Assembly: GCF_019279795.1 (NCBI RefSeq)
Contig: NC_056737.1
Coordinates: 42,475,946-42,539,945 of the forward strand
DNA length: 64,000 nt
Source of the DNA: Protopterus annectens
Lineage: Eukaryota > Chordata > Ceratodontiformes > Protopteridae
Reading direction: 5' to 3'
The notes below the pieces were generated by a model that saw nothing but the letters and a program-made list of their open reading frames with translations, had not been told where the DNA came from and searched no databases. Of the stretch, positions 33,856-44,439 are shown one piece after another. Position 1 is the stretch's first letter; every line of letters starts with the position of its first letter. The translations under genes and the position numbers were made by a program.

Positions 33856-34838
33856 CGGATAATGTAGTCATACAAAACACACCTCTCAATAAAGCTCTGG
33901 TGGATGTCATTTTGGAAGCCAGAAGGCCTAGAACTAGAAAATCTTATGCTGGAAAATGGAAGAGATTCTGTGCTTGGAACCAGGCACAATGAACTGATAC
34001 AGCTGTGCCAAATATTCCTCAGATTTTGCAATACTTAACTGAGATGCTGGACAAAGGCCTATCCTTTTCATCTATTAAAATTCATGCCTCTGCCATTTTG
34101 GCTCATTACAATGCAGAGCCACCAATCTTTTCTCATCCCTTATTAAAGCAGTACCTCAGAGGGGCCAAAAATTTAAGGCCTCAAAGAAGGTCACCAATGC
34201 CTGCACGGGACCTCAACTATGTCTTGGAAAAACTCACCCTGCCTCCTTTTGAGCCAGCTGCTACTGCTGATATAAAGTTTTATAATGGAAAACAACTCTG
34301 CTCCTAGCAATAACTTCTGCAAGACTAGTTTCAGAGCTAAAGGCACTCATGGCTGTAGAACCTTTTATCATTTTTTTATCAAGACAGGGTCGCCATGAGG
34401 ACAAACCCAACATTTATGCCTAAGGTGGTGTACAGTGTGGCTCTTAACCAAACTATTCACCTGCCAACTTTTTATCCAAATCCACAGAAGAAGGGGGAAG
34501 AGAATTCTGCATTCTTTGGATGTACACAGACAGCTTAGATTCTACTTGGACAGAACCAAAGTTTTCAGAAATCAGAGCAATTACTAGTGTCCTATGCTGC
34601 AGGATCACAAGGAAAGGCTATCTCAAAGCAGACTATTTCAAAGTGGATAGGCCACTGCATTCGTTTCTGCTATGTACTCTATGGCAAACCAGTCCTTAAG
34701 GGCATTAGGCCACATTCCACCAGAGCTGCAGCCACTTCAGCAGCCTTTCTCAGGGGAGTACCTACCAAGGACATTTTAGAGGCTGCTACTTGGAGTTCAG
34801 TGCACGCCTTTACAAAGCACTATCTTCTGCCACTCTAA
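33420..34838 (+). pseudogene. Inner DIRS tyrosine recombinase (YR), broken
   Basis: The recombinase frame overlaps the methyltransferase in another phase from about 33,420, then continues DVILEARRPRTRKSYA at about 33,903. A TGA at 33,990 interrupts. ITSARLVSELKAL at about 34,310 keeps the first Arg, although the second Arg of the usual ARRV is Leu. A frameshift follows. The final open piece (34,587-34,838) carries SKQTISKWIGHC, HSTRAAATSAAFLRG (HxxR) and SSVHAFTKHYLLPL with the Tyr. The C-terminal third is essentially intact. Confidence 0.85.
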
Positions 34839-34938
34839 TCTAAATCCAGGGCAGGCTTTGCCACTGCAGTTCAGCAGGGCCTCATAGCCACTCCTAATGC
34901 TGTTTAGCTCCAGCCTCCCATCCATAGCTTTTTGACTC

Positions 34939-35042
34939 TACCCAAATGTAATGACTGCAACAGTGAAACACGAAGAACATAGTACAGTTGTGTGTACACT
35001 TACCATAAATGTAGATGTTCGAGTGTATTCACTGTTGCAGTC
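34939..35042 (+). repeat. Inner DIRS internal complementary region
   Basis: 34,939-34,980 is the complement of the left tip (TACCCAAATGTAATG to GAAGAACAT). 34,981-35,042 is the complement of the right tip (AGTACAGTTGTG to GTTGCAGTCC). The junction is 34,980/34,981. Confidence 0.88.
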
Positions 35043-35225
35043 CAGGTTACCCACCTGCCATCCCATCCCCCTTTTCTTCTGATGGAACCTATCTTTCCTT
35101 CTCTGATTTATACAACCTATGTGGTGTATTTGCTTGTAGATGAAGGTAAAGTTTTTATATTGGTACATGTATTTATATATACATAAATTTTGGCTACCTT
35201 TTTAAGGGGCACCTGACATCTGGGG

Positions 35226-35439
35226 CAAGAAAATCTAAAGAAAATGGTGTTGGCCGCATCTTTTATACCCCTGGTGACCTGACGTCAGGGAAGGGTCGAT
35301 AGCAACCAACGCAGGACTCAAGACTTTGGAATTCAGGCCGACTGAGGGCAACCTGCCAGCAGGATTACCCAAATGTAATGACTGCAACAGTGAATACACT
35401 CTAACATCTACATTTATGGTAAGTGTACACAACTGTACT
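35226..35439 (+). repeat. Inner DIRS right ITR
   Basis: This is the inverted counterpart of 29,888-30,075, with the extra tip that ends CACAACTGTACT. On the minus strand it has GGGTATAAAA at 35,270-35,261 and TGACGTCA at 35,280-35,287. The tip contains TATGGTAAGTGTACAC. Confidence 0.85.
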
Positions 35440-36650
35440 TTCCCTGCCAGGAGAGGCCCCCATGAATAGTCTTATGCATCTGTAGTTAGGGTTTGGGTGG
35501 CAGGGGATAGTGTGAATGACAGTCCTTTGTTTTGTTGGCAGGCCTCTGCCCACCATAGGAACTCCAGGCGTAGGCAAGGTAAGATAGGAATCATTGTATC
35601 CAGGCTGTGACAATGTTGACTCCATAGACTTTTTAAGTACCACTGAAGTTTCCTCATATGCAGTCTTGCATATGGAATTAGAAGAATACAGGAGGCCATG
35701 AACTCCAAGGCTTGCAGTATTTGTCTTGCAGATAGTGTTTTTGTGGCCACTTGTTTGAAGTAAGTTACCAAATAAATTTGCTTTTCTGGCGTGAGGAAAG
35801 CCATCTGGGCAGTTGTATTCAAGCTTGCACCCAGGAATGTAATTTGTTGAGAGGGTCCCAGTTGTGATTTCTTTTCATTTATGATGGACCCTAGACAAGT
35901 TAGAATCCTTTTTACAAATGCCAGATGATTTAGAAGTCTGGCCTGGTTTTCTGCCTGAATTAGACAATCATCCAGGTATGGATATATTTGAATATTTCTT
36001 TGCCTGCAAAATGCAATTACTGGAGCCAGGCACTCTGTGAAAACCCTGGGTGCAGTAGACAAGCCAAAGGGCAGTTCAGAGAACTGATAATGCAGGTAGC
36101 CTGCTTTGAAGCATAGATATCTTCTGCAAGATTCCCTGATGGGGACATGCAGGTAAGCTTCTTTTAAATCTTGAGTTGCCAACCAGGCATCTTTGCCTAA
36201 CATAGGAAGTAACTGGTGAAGAGTCAGCATCTTGAATTTTGGAATGTCCAGAAAGGAGTTTAAAGCAGACGGGTCCAGAATTGGACACCATTTGTCCTTT
36301 CTGGGTACCAGGAAAAGCCTGGAATAGAAACCTTATCCCTTTTCCTCTTCTGGCAATGGTTGAATAGCCCCCATGTTTGAGGGAAAGTACTTGTTTCTGA
36401 GCCTCTGCCCACTGATTTGGGGGCAGGTCTGGCCACCCGTTTGGTGTTGGCAATGTGTGGAAATGAAATCTGTATCCCTGGGACACAGTATTTAAAACCC
36501 ATTTGTCCTGGGTTATGAGTTCCTAGTTTTTTGCATGCAAAGCAATATTTTCCCCCAAAGGGGCGGCTATAAGGTAAGTGTTTGGTAATTTTAAAGGAAA
36601 GGTCATTGAGACTGTTTACCATTTGGGGGTGTCTATTTATTTCCAGAATT
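35440..36650 (-). pseudogene. Middle DIRS reverse transcriptase and RNase H start, broken
   Basis: The long open piece 36,230-35,472 (252 codons) begins LTLHQLLPMLGKDAWLATQD. It contains YLHVPIRESCRRYL, FGLSTAPRVFTECLAPVI and IYPYLDDCLIQAEN at about 35,965, so the catalytic YLDD is intact. It runs on to SFTLSPATQTLTTDA, the first RNase H Asp. Upstream, QGYRFHFHTLPTPNGWPDL is in a second frame at about 36,480. RNase H is cut by the inner element. Apart from the split this is the longest uninterrupted RT core in the nest. Confidence 0.85.
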
Positions 36651-36689
36651 GGAAGTGGAGGCCCCCATTGCTTAGGTCTGAGAGTCCCC

Positions 36690-38418
36690 TGGGACTGAAA
36701 CCTGGTGCTTTTGGTGTCTGGACTTGGCTTGAGAGGGTCTGGAAGGAGTTGGAAAGGACTAATTCTTAGTAGGCCAATGCCTACTAAATCTTGGAGGTTG
36801 CACTTGTAAGAAATCTTTTACAGTTTGCATAGATTTAGCTTTATCTTCCATCTTTTTTAAAACTTCTTCAGCCTTATTGCCAAACAGGTGGTCCTGATTT
36901 AAAGGAGCATCCAAAACTTTTGCTTTAACATGATCAGGCAGAGATTGCTCCTTAAGCCAAGAATGCCTTCTAAGCACAGACCCAATAACAGCAGCCCTGT
37001 AAGAGGCCTCTAAAGAATCAAAACCACATTGCAAAGTTTGTTTTCCAACTTGTTCAGCAGAATGCAATAAGTCCTGTAAACCTTTATTTTCCACACAGTC
37101 AGAAATCAACATCATTTTCTGTTTAAGCAGCCCAATAACATGCTGTTGATATTTTAACATATGAAATTGGAAGTTTAAAACCTGATAGCTAAGGTTGCAG
37201 TAGTATAAACCATTTTATCCCATCTATCCAGTGCCCTGGAATCTCTATCAGAAGGGGTAGGATTTTTAGCAGTAGAAGCCTTAATGCCCTTAGGCCCTTG
37301 AGAAATGGTTTCAGGATCTGCAACAGGATTGTTGAAAAGGAACTTGTGGGACTCAGGAACCCTGTAGTATCTGTCAGGTTTACAAGGAGCTGGAGGCAAG
37401 GAATCAGGAGCCATACTGGATTCCGAAAACACATTATCAACAATGTCTAGTACAGGAGGTATAGCCAAAGGCCTATGCTGAGGTAAAAGAAGAAAATCCC
37501 TAAGCCTCTTTTTTGAATCAGAGAATGTCTGACTTTCCCAGTGGAGATGCTCCCTTAAGGTATGTAAAGTTTCACAAACAGAGAAATCCTCGGGGGGGGG
37601 GGGCAGAGGGAATGGAATCCTCTGTATCAGAATCCTCATGAGTAGGTATGGACAAATCCAGGTCATTAGAAGAATCGGAAGAAACAGAGTCCTGATCAGA
37701 AGATTCATAGTCAAGCTCAGGCCTAGACCTCTTAGAAGTGGGGGGTTGACTACCCCTGATTAGAGTAATTAGATCTTCAGCCATTTTGATCATTTGTTTT
37801 TTAGGCATAGGGGCCTGAATACGTGGCCTGGGTGTCAGTTTTTTCGACATAGATCGAGATTTAGGCGTTAGTACTGAGGGTGGAGTTGGTTTGATATGCA
37901 TGTCTGTAGGCCTGAATACACCCTCAGAAGCCAGTGCCTGCACAGTGGCTCCAGACCCATGCAAGGTAGAGACATCTGCGGGTTCCATAGTTGAAGTATC
38001 TCGCGACATACTGGACTCCGAATGGGTCCCAGTAGAGGCCTGTGAGTCAGAAGTAGTGGGTATCAGGGGCTGCGAAAGCACCTCACTGAGTACCAACAAA
38101 CTGGCGACTGGCTTAAGAGAAGCGTCGTCGGCAGTTTTGGATCTCAACGGCCTGTCTCTGTCTTTATCTTTGCGTTTTTTCGAAATTCAGGTAGTTGAAT
38201 GGTTAACCAGTGTCATTTCTGGATAAATAAACAGAGAACCTAAATATTTAGAGGCAAAAATGTACCGACGATGGATAATGCGCTGATTAAAGCACAAAAC
38301 CGACAGCAAGGTACGTCGTGGTCAGAGCCTAGGCAAGGAATACAGTACAGATGAAAATCTTTGAGGTATTTGCTTTCCACAAGTAATGCAATTATTAACT
38401 TTTACTGACATTGGTAAG
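36690..38418 (-). pseudogene. Middle DIRS gag, broken
   Basis: The start ATG at about 38,418 reads MSVKVNNCITCGKQIPQ. A frameshift follows before the CIPCLGPDH-type block at about 38,330. The open piece 38,147-37,572 covers EGVFRPTDMHIKPTP, KKQMIKMAEDLITLIRGS and an acidic Ser/Asp-rich tract (DQDSVSSDSSNDLD). 37,714-37,175 reads REHLHWESQTFSDSKK and RALDRWDK in another frame. 37,160-36,759 reads LHSAEQVGKQTLQCGFDS and VLKKMEDKAKSMQTVK. These are conserved DIRS gag blocks whose exact functions are unknown. Confidence 0.82.
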
Positions 38419-38519
38419 GAGCAAGAAAAAGTTTCCACAACAGGGTACTTAGTTATAAGTTGAAGACTTCGGTTCTGAAACTCAAACGAAAATTTCAGGA
38501 GTCGGCCTACCGGCACTTG

Positions 38520-38723
38520 TGAACTGCATCTGGCACTGCAAAGCAAGAAAGACTGAGGTAATGACATCGGCTGCATGTTTTATACCCCTGACAACCTGAT
38601 GTCATGGAAGAAGGGACAGCAACTGACACAGGACCCAAGACATTGTTAATCAGGCAGACTGAGGGCAACCTGCCAGCAGATTACCCAAATGTAATGACTG
38701 CACCAGTGAAACACGAAGAACAT
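38520..38723 (-). repeat. Middle DIRS left ITR
   Basis: This is the inverted counterpart of 27,595-27,805, from GCAAGAAAGACTGAGG to the tip at 38,723. It has a GTATAAAAC motif on the minus strand at about 38,576-38,586. The CRE-like site here is decayed (ATGACATC). Confidence 0.75.
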
Positions 38724-39835
38724 CTGATTTTCCTTCTGATTCTTCTGATCAGGATTCTGAAATTTCTGTTTCTTCTGATTACCTGGATTTGCCCTCATCT
38801 ACCTATGAGGATTCTGATGCAGAGGATTCCATTCCCTCTGCTTCCCCTCCAGAAGATTTTTCTTTTGGTGAAACCTTGCACAGTCTCAGGTAGCATTTCC
38901 TCTGGGAAAGCCAGGATTACTCTGACTCCAAAAAGAGGCTTAGGGAATTCTTACTCCTCCCTCAACACAGGCCTTTAGCCATCCCACCTGTTCTGGTCAT
39001 TGTGGATGATACTTTCTTGGAATCTAGCCTTTCCCCAGATACTTTACCTCCAGCTCCCAGAAAACCTGACAGGTATTAGAGTACCTGACTCTCACAAGTT
39101 CCTCTTCAAGAATCCTACTGCAGATCCAGAGATAATTTCCCAAGGACCAAAAGGCATTAAGGCTAATGCTGTCAAAAACACTACCCCCTCTGATAGAGAT
39201 TCCAGGGCCTTTGACAGATGGGGTAAGAAGGTATACACTTCTGCTACTTTGGCCATTAGGGCCTTAAATTGCCAGTTTCATATGTTAAAGTATCAGCAGC
39301 ATATTATGGGACTACTTAAACAGAAAATTATGTTGATTCCTGACTGTGCTGAACATAAAGAATTACAAGATTTAATGCATTCTGCTGAACAAGTTGGTAA
39401 ACATACTTTGTAATGTGGTTTTGACTCTTTAGAAGCATCTTGCAGGGCTGCTGTCACTGGGTCTGTACTTAGAATGTATGCTTGGCTTGAGGAGCAAAAC
39501 TTGCCAGATCATGTTAAAGCTGAATTACTGGATGCTTCTTTAAACAAAGACCGCCTGTTTGGCAACAAAGCAAAAGTCCTTAAAAAGATGGAGAAAAAGC
39601 TAAATCTATGCAAACTGTTAAAAAAATTTCCTTCAAGTACAGCCTCCCAGATTTAGTAGGCATTGGCCTTCTAAGAATTGGTCCTTTCCAGTCTCTCTCA
39701 GGCCTTCTCAGTCCAAACCCAGGAACAGCAGACCACCTAGGTTACACACAGGCCTAAGCAGTGTGGGGCTCCCACTTCAAAAGCTGGAAGTAGTAAGACC
39801 CCCCCCATGGAAAAATGTCACAATGACTTAACCTT
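38724..39835 (+). pseudogene. Outer DIRS gag, C-terminal part, broken
   Basis: Blocks in order are an acidic Ser/Asp tract (SDQDSEISVSSDYLD), a SASPPEDFSFGETLHSL stretch with an early stop at about 38,891, and LLPQHRPLAIPPVL. HKFLFKNPTADPEIISQGPK is at about 39,095 and CQFHMLKYQQHIMGLL at about 39,280. LHSAEQVGKHTL-type sequence is followed by a stop at about 39,412, then LEEQNLPDHVKAELLDA at about 39,490. It ends near the TGA/TAA cluster at 39,825-39,832. Multiple stops show age. Confidence 0.8.
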
Positions 39836-41700
39836 AACCCTTCCAAGCCCTGCTCAACTGCCTGCTCCCTTAGGAGGAAAGCTCGCCCTGCATGTAAAAA
39901 AAACTGGGAACTCATTACCCAGGACAAATGGGTTTTAAATAGTTTTCCAAGGATACAGATTCCACTTCCATACCTTACCAACACCAAACGGTTGGCCAGA
40001 CCTACTCCCAAATCAGTGGGCAGAGACTTAGCAGCAGGTTCTCTTTCTTCTATTCAGCCTGTCCCAGCAGAAGAAAGGGGACAATGTTTTTACTCAAGAC
40101 TTTACTGGTACCCAGAAAAGACAGCTCCTGGCATTCTATCCTGGACCTCTCTATTCTAAACACCGTTTTGGTAATCCCAAAATTCAAAATGCTAACACTT
40201 CAACAGCTGCTTCCTATGCTAGGCAAAGATGCCTGGTTGGCAACCCTAGACTTAAAGGAAGCTTACCTGCACATTCCAATAAGGGAGTCTTGTAGGAAAT
40301 ACCTACGCTTCAGAGCAGGCTCCATGCACTATCAGTTCTCTGCACTTCCCTTGGCTTATCTACTGCGCCCAGGGTATTCACAAAGTGTCTAGCTCCAGCC
40401 ATTCCAGTTTGCAGGCAGAGAAATATTCAAATATACCCATACCTGGACAATTGTCTGATTCAGGCAGAAATCCAGGACATGCTATTAAAACATCTGGCAT
40501 TTGTAAAGAAGCTCCTAACCTTGCTGGGGTACACCATAAATGAAAATAAATCTCATCTAGTACCCTGCTAACAGATTGCATTCCGGGAGCAAGCTTGAAC
40601 ACAACTTCCCAGATGGCTTACCTCACACCAGAGAAACAAGTTTATTTGACAGCCTACTTCAAACTACTGACCACAAAGACTCAGCTATCTGCAAGGAAAA
40701 TCCTGCAAGCCCTGGGGTTCATGGCCTCTTGCATTCTACTAATTCCATATGCAAGACTGCATATGAGGAAACTACAATGGTATCTAAAAAGCGTATGGTG
40801 TCAACATTCTCAGGACCTGGAATCAATGATTCCTATCATTCCTTGGATAAAGACAGAGTTCCTTTAGTGGGCAGAGGCCTGCCACCTCAACAAGGGGCTC
40901 CCTTTCAATCTACCCCCTGCCGCCCAAACCCTGACTACAGACTCATCAGACTATGCATGGGGGGGGGGGGTTCAGGGCAAATGGAACCCAAGTCAGATGC
41001 ACCTGCATATCAACCAAAAGGAAGTGTTAGCTGTACAGAATTCCCTGACAGCCTGCAAGGACCACATCCTTCCAGGACAATTATTGGTAAAGACAGACAA
41101 CACCACAGTTATATGGTACACAAACAAGCAGGGGGGAACCCACTCGTACCCTCTCTGCAGACTAGCCATGGCTCTGTGGAACACAGCCTTGAGCTACCAA
41201 GTGCACCTACCAGCTCAATTCCTGCCAGGCAAGCTAAATTCACTGGCAGATGACCTAAGCAGAAATCTCATGGTCCCACACGAATGGAAACTGGAACCAA
41301 AAATATTCAACCTCTTGAGGAACAGATGGAGGACTCCAGAGATAGACCTGTTTACCTCTCCCCAGAACTACCAATTGGACAAATTCTGCACAAGGACTCC
41401 CCACAGTCAAGCTTGGAATGTGGATGCCCTGTCCTTTACCTGGGAAAGCCTCTCTATTTATGCCTTTCCCCTCTGCTTCTCCTCTCGAAGGTTCTGCTAA
41501 AGATCAAACAGGACAAACTAAGGACAATTCTTATTGCACCAGACTGGCCTTGCCAGTACTGGTACCCCCTCTTGTGCAGCATGATACTGCTGGATCCATG
41601 GCACTTACCTTGGACACCTTCCCTGCTGTCCCAGCAGGCAGGCCAGTTTCTGCACCCTCAGCTTCAAACCCTGAACCTTGCAGCCTGGATAATTCCTTGA
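39836..41700 (+). pseudogene. Outer DIRS RT-RNase H-Dam-like methyltransferase ORF, broken
   Basis: RT is readable from KDSSWHSILDLSILN at about 40,115 through WLATLDLKEAYLHIPIRES. The catalytic YLDD is YLDN at about 40,440, so the second Asp is lost. RNase H: VKTDNTTVIWYTNKQGG at about 41,090 and LADDLSRNLM at about 41,245. Methyltransferase-like: EIDLFTSPQNYQLDKFC at about 41,340, DALSFTWESLSIYAFP at about 41,425 and ILIAPDWPCQYWYPLL at about 41,525, ending at a stop at 41,700. A poly-G run near 40,960 and other indels break the frame. Confidence 0.83.
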
Positions 41701-42673
41701 GCTCTCCAATAGCATCCCTCAATAAGCAGGTGCTAGAGGTCATTCTGGAAGCAAGGAGACCTAGTACTAGAAAATCCTATGCCGAAAAGTGGAAAAGATC
41801 CTGTTCCTGGAGCCAGACCCAGGGTATGGGCACTACAGTACCCAGTTTACCTCATATTCTTCAGTACTGAAAAGAAATGCCCCACAAGGGCCTATCCATC
41901 TCGTCAATTAAAATTCATGCCTCTGTAATTTCAGCGCATTATAATACTGAACCTCTCCTCTTCTCTCACGCCCTGTTAAAGCAATTCCTTAGAGGGGCTA
42001 AAAATTTAAGGACCCCCCCAGGTGAGTCCCTACCCCAGCCTGGGACCTTAACTTTGTATTGGAAAAGTTCCCTCTCCCTCCATTTGAACCAGCTGCACCT
42101 GCAGAGTTGAAATTCCTTTCTTGGAAAACAGCCTTCCTTCTCGCCATCACTTCAGCAAGAAGAGTGTCTAAATTACAGGCCCTCATGGCAGTGGAGCCCT
42201 TCATTATCTTCCATGCAGACAGGGTTTCCCTCAGGACCAATCCTTCCTTTATGCCCAAGGTGGTGTCTAGTGTGGCCCTAAATCAGTCCATTCATTTGCC
42301 TACCTTTTTCCCTAATCTACAAAACAAAGGAGAACAAATTCTGCACTCTTTGGACGTGCACAGACCACTTAGATTTTACTTGGACAGGACTAAGCCTCTC
42401 AGAAAATCTGAACACCTGCTAGTTGGCTTTGCTGCAGGGGCAAATGGGAAGGCCATATCAAAGCAAACCATTTCTAAATGGATAGCCCATTGCATTCATT
42501 TCTGCTATAAGCACCATGGAAAACTTACCCCACAGGGGATAAGATTACATTCCACCAGGGCTGCATCTTCCTCTACAGCCTTTGGGGTTCCTACCACGGA
42601 CATCCTAGAAGCTGCTACCTGGAGCTCTATTCATACCTTCACCAAGCATTACCACATACCTATTTTTTTCTAA
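41418..42673 (+). pseudogene. Outer DIRS tyrosine recombinase (YR), nearly intact C-terminal half
   Basis: It overlaps the methyltransferase frame from about 41,418. EVILEARRPSTRKSYAEKWK is at about 41,737, then a stop at about 41,868 and frameshifts near 42,010. An uninterrupted 204-codon piece at 42,059-42,673 carries ITSARRVSKLQALMAVEP (catalytic Arg), SKQTISKWIAHC, HSTRAASSSTAF (HxxR) and SSIHTFTKHYHIPIFF with the nucleophile Tyr. The LRG residues before VPT are missing compared with sister copies. Confidence 0.86.
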
Positions 42674-42768
42674 ATCCAGAGCTGGATTTGCCACTGCAGT
42701 ATTGCAGGGCTTAATAGCTGGTCATAATGCTCTCTAACTTCCTCGTCCCTACATTAGCTTTGGGAATC

Positions 42769-42870
42769 TACCCATATGTAATGACTGCAACAGTGAAACA
42801 TGAGAACATAGTACAGTTGTGTACACTTACCATAAATGTAGATGTTCGAGTGCATTCACTGTTGCAGTCC
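42769..42870 (+). repeat. Outer DIRS internal complementary region
   Basis: The left-tip complement (TACCCATATGTAATGACTGC to TGAGAACAT) joins at 42,809/42,810 to the right-tip complement (AGTACAGTTGTGTACACTTA to GTTGCAGTCC). Confidence 0.87.
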
Positions 42871-42984
42871 TGGTTACCCCCCCCCCCCTTCCCCCTGACT
42901 TCTCTTGGCTCTACCTTTCCTTCTTGTTTGGTGTATTTGAGCTTTCTGGTGGAGGTGTAACAACATATTTGCTTCCCATTATGG

Positions 42985-43207
42985 GGGCACCTGATATCTG
43001 GGGCAAGAAAAACTGCTGTAATGGTGTCAGCTGCATGTTTTATACCCCTTACGTCATGGAAGAAGAGACAGCATCTGATGCAGGAATCAAAGACTCTGGT
43101 ATTCAGGCTGGCTGAGGGCTACCTGCAGGCAGATAACCCAAATGTAAGACTGCAACAGTGAATACACTCTAACATCTACATTTATGTTAAGTGTACACAA
43201 CTGTACT
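42985..43207 (+). repeat. Outer DIRS right ITR
   Basis: From CTGATATCTGGGGCAAGAAA to the tip at 43,207. It has GGTATAAAAC on the minus strand at about 43,046-43,037. A 12-base gap relative to sisters removes part of the CRE region (CCTTACGTCATGG). Confidence 0.8.
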
Positions 43208-44420
43208 GTCTGCATATGCTGTTTAGAGTCTGGTTTCTGAAGCTCTGTGATGGCCCTGTTCAAGGGATGAAACAGAGAGTAAGTATTTACTCCTCTGAGA
43301 TTGGTAGTTAATAGCTCTGAAAGCCAGTGAGAGGATATGTACACTTTGCCCCACCTATCCAATGCGTGATTGTCATTATTGTGAAGTACATTAGTGCTGG
43401 GAAGCAGCTTGGAAGGCTTTTTTGAGGCCGGAAAAACTGCAGTGGGATCCACCAAAGGTTTTTGTGTAGTTAAGTTCATCAGGAACTTTGTAGAACCTGT
43501 GTGCCCTTTTGGGTGCTGGATGTTGAGTATCAGGTGTGGAGGCAATGTCTTGAAATCCATCCAGGTAAGTCTGGGGAACTGGAGATGGTGTAGGAGTGCC
43601 CATCCCTAAAAGGTTATAGTATCTTTTTTGCACTTTGACACCTGTTTAGATTGCTATTTGAAGTGCTTCATGCTTTGCAATGTTTCTCAGAAGGAAGTGT
43701 CTTCTAAGGGTGAATCAGGAGAGAGAGTCTCCCCCATCAGAAGATAGTTTTTTTTTCGAGGATGAGGAATCTAATTCCTGTTTCTGAGGTGTAGCCTAGA
43801 TCACAAAGGTTGAAAGCTTCAGGGACACAATGGTTTTAAATAGCTCCTGAAAAAAATCAATCTGCTCTTTTGACATTGTATGTTAACTTTTTTTTTTGAA
43901 GTGGTGTCTTCCTGTATCACCTTAGGAGGTTTGGAACCTTGGACCATTTCAGTAAGTGTTCCTGGAACCTCTTCTCATACTAGGATCTGAGGGATGTTGT
44001 GTGGGGCTTCTGAAATAAGGCACTGTTTGTTAGAAGATTCAGTCTGTAAGGACTTCAGGAGTCATACCTCCTCCAGCTGGGTGAGGTAGCAGGTGCTTGA
44101 GATAGTCTGATGTACTACAGGTTCAACCATGTCAGTGGGTATGTCCGATTTGGAGATGACAGACAAATCCTCTCTGGGTTTTTTAAGTATTTTTTCTTAG
44201 GCAGAAGGTCAGTTTCTGGGGATTATGTCATAGTAGAGTAGGCTAAGCACATTAAACGCTGTGTCTCAAGGAAGGTAATATGAGTGGACAGCCTGGACCA
44301 CAGAATTTTTGGAACAAATGGCTGACAAGTAGAACAAGCTGAGTAGTTGTGTTCAGGGTCTAGATGGAACAGACACTTAGCATGCAAGTCCTAGTATGAA
44401 ATTTTCCTACTGCACTCACC
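43208..44420 (-). pseudogene. Old-family DIRS gag remnant
   Basis: Read leftward, a zinc-like block CLFHLDPEHNYSACSTC at about 44,350 matches CIPCLGPEHDVVGCRSC of the other gags, with the second Cys of the first pair lost. A long decayed middle follows. Conserved C-terminal blocks are HRFYKVPDELNYTK at about 43,500, NHALDRWGKVYIS at about 43,355 and YSLFHPLNRAITELQK at about 43,270. It is truncated by the right tip of the outer nested DIRS. The family differs from both other DIRS families. Confidence 0.7.
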
Positions 44421-44439
44421 ATCCTAGTTGACCTCTAAT

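Larger units (their letters stand above)
29888..35439 (+). mobile_element. Inner DIRS of the nest, complete structure (5.55 kb)
   Basis: Left tip ATGTTCTTCGTGTTTTATGG at 29,888; right tip CACAACTGTACT ending 35,439. In order it contains the left ITR, gag, RT-RNase H-methyltransferase, recombinase, ICR and right ITR. Being innermost it is the youngest of the three. It still carries frameshifts in every gene, so it is not autonomous now. No target duplication flanks it, as expected for tyrosine-recombinase integration. Confidence 0.92.
35440..38723 (-). mobile_element. Middle DIRS of the nest, left segment
   Basis: On the minus strand from 38,723 this carries the left ITR, gag, RT and the start of RNase H, cut at 35,440 by the inner DIRS and continued at 29,887. 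The total without the insert is about 5.6 kb. The left tip is ATGTTCTTCGTGTTTCACTG ending at about 38,723. Confidence 0.9.
38724..43207 (+). mobile_element. Outer DIRS of the nest, right segment
   Basis: It resumes gag exactly where the left segment (26,586-27,594) left off, then carries RT-RNase H-methyltransferase, recombinase, ICR and right ITR. The right tip CACAACTGTACT ends at 43,207. This is the oldest of the three nested insertions. Confidence 0.88.
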
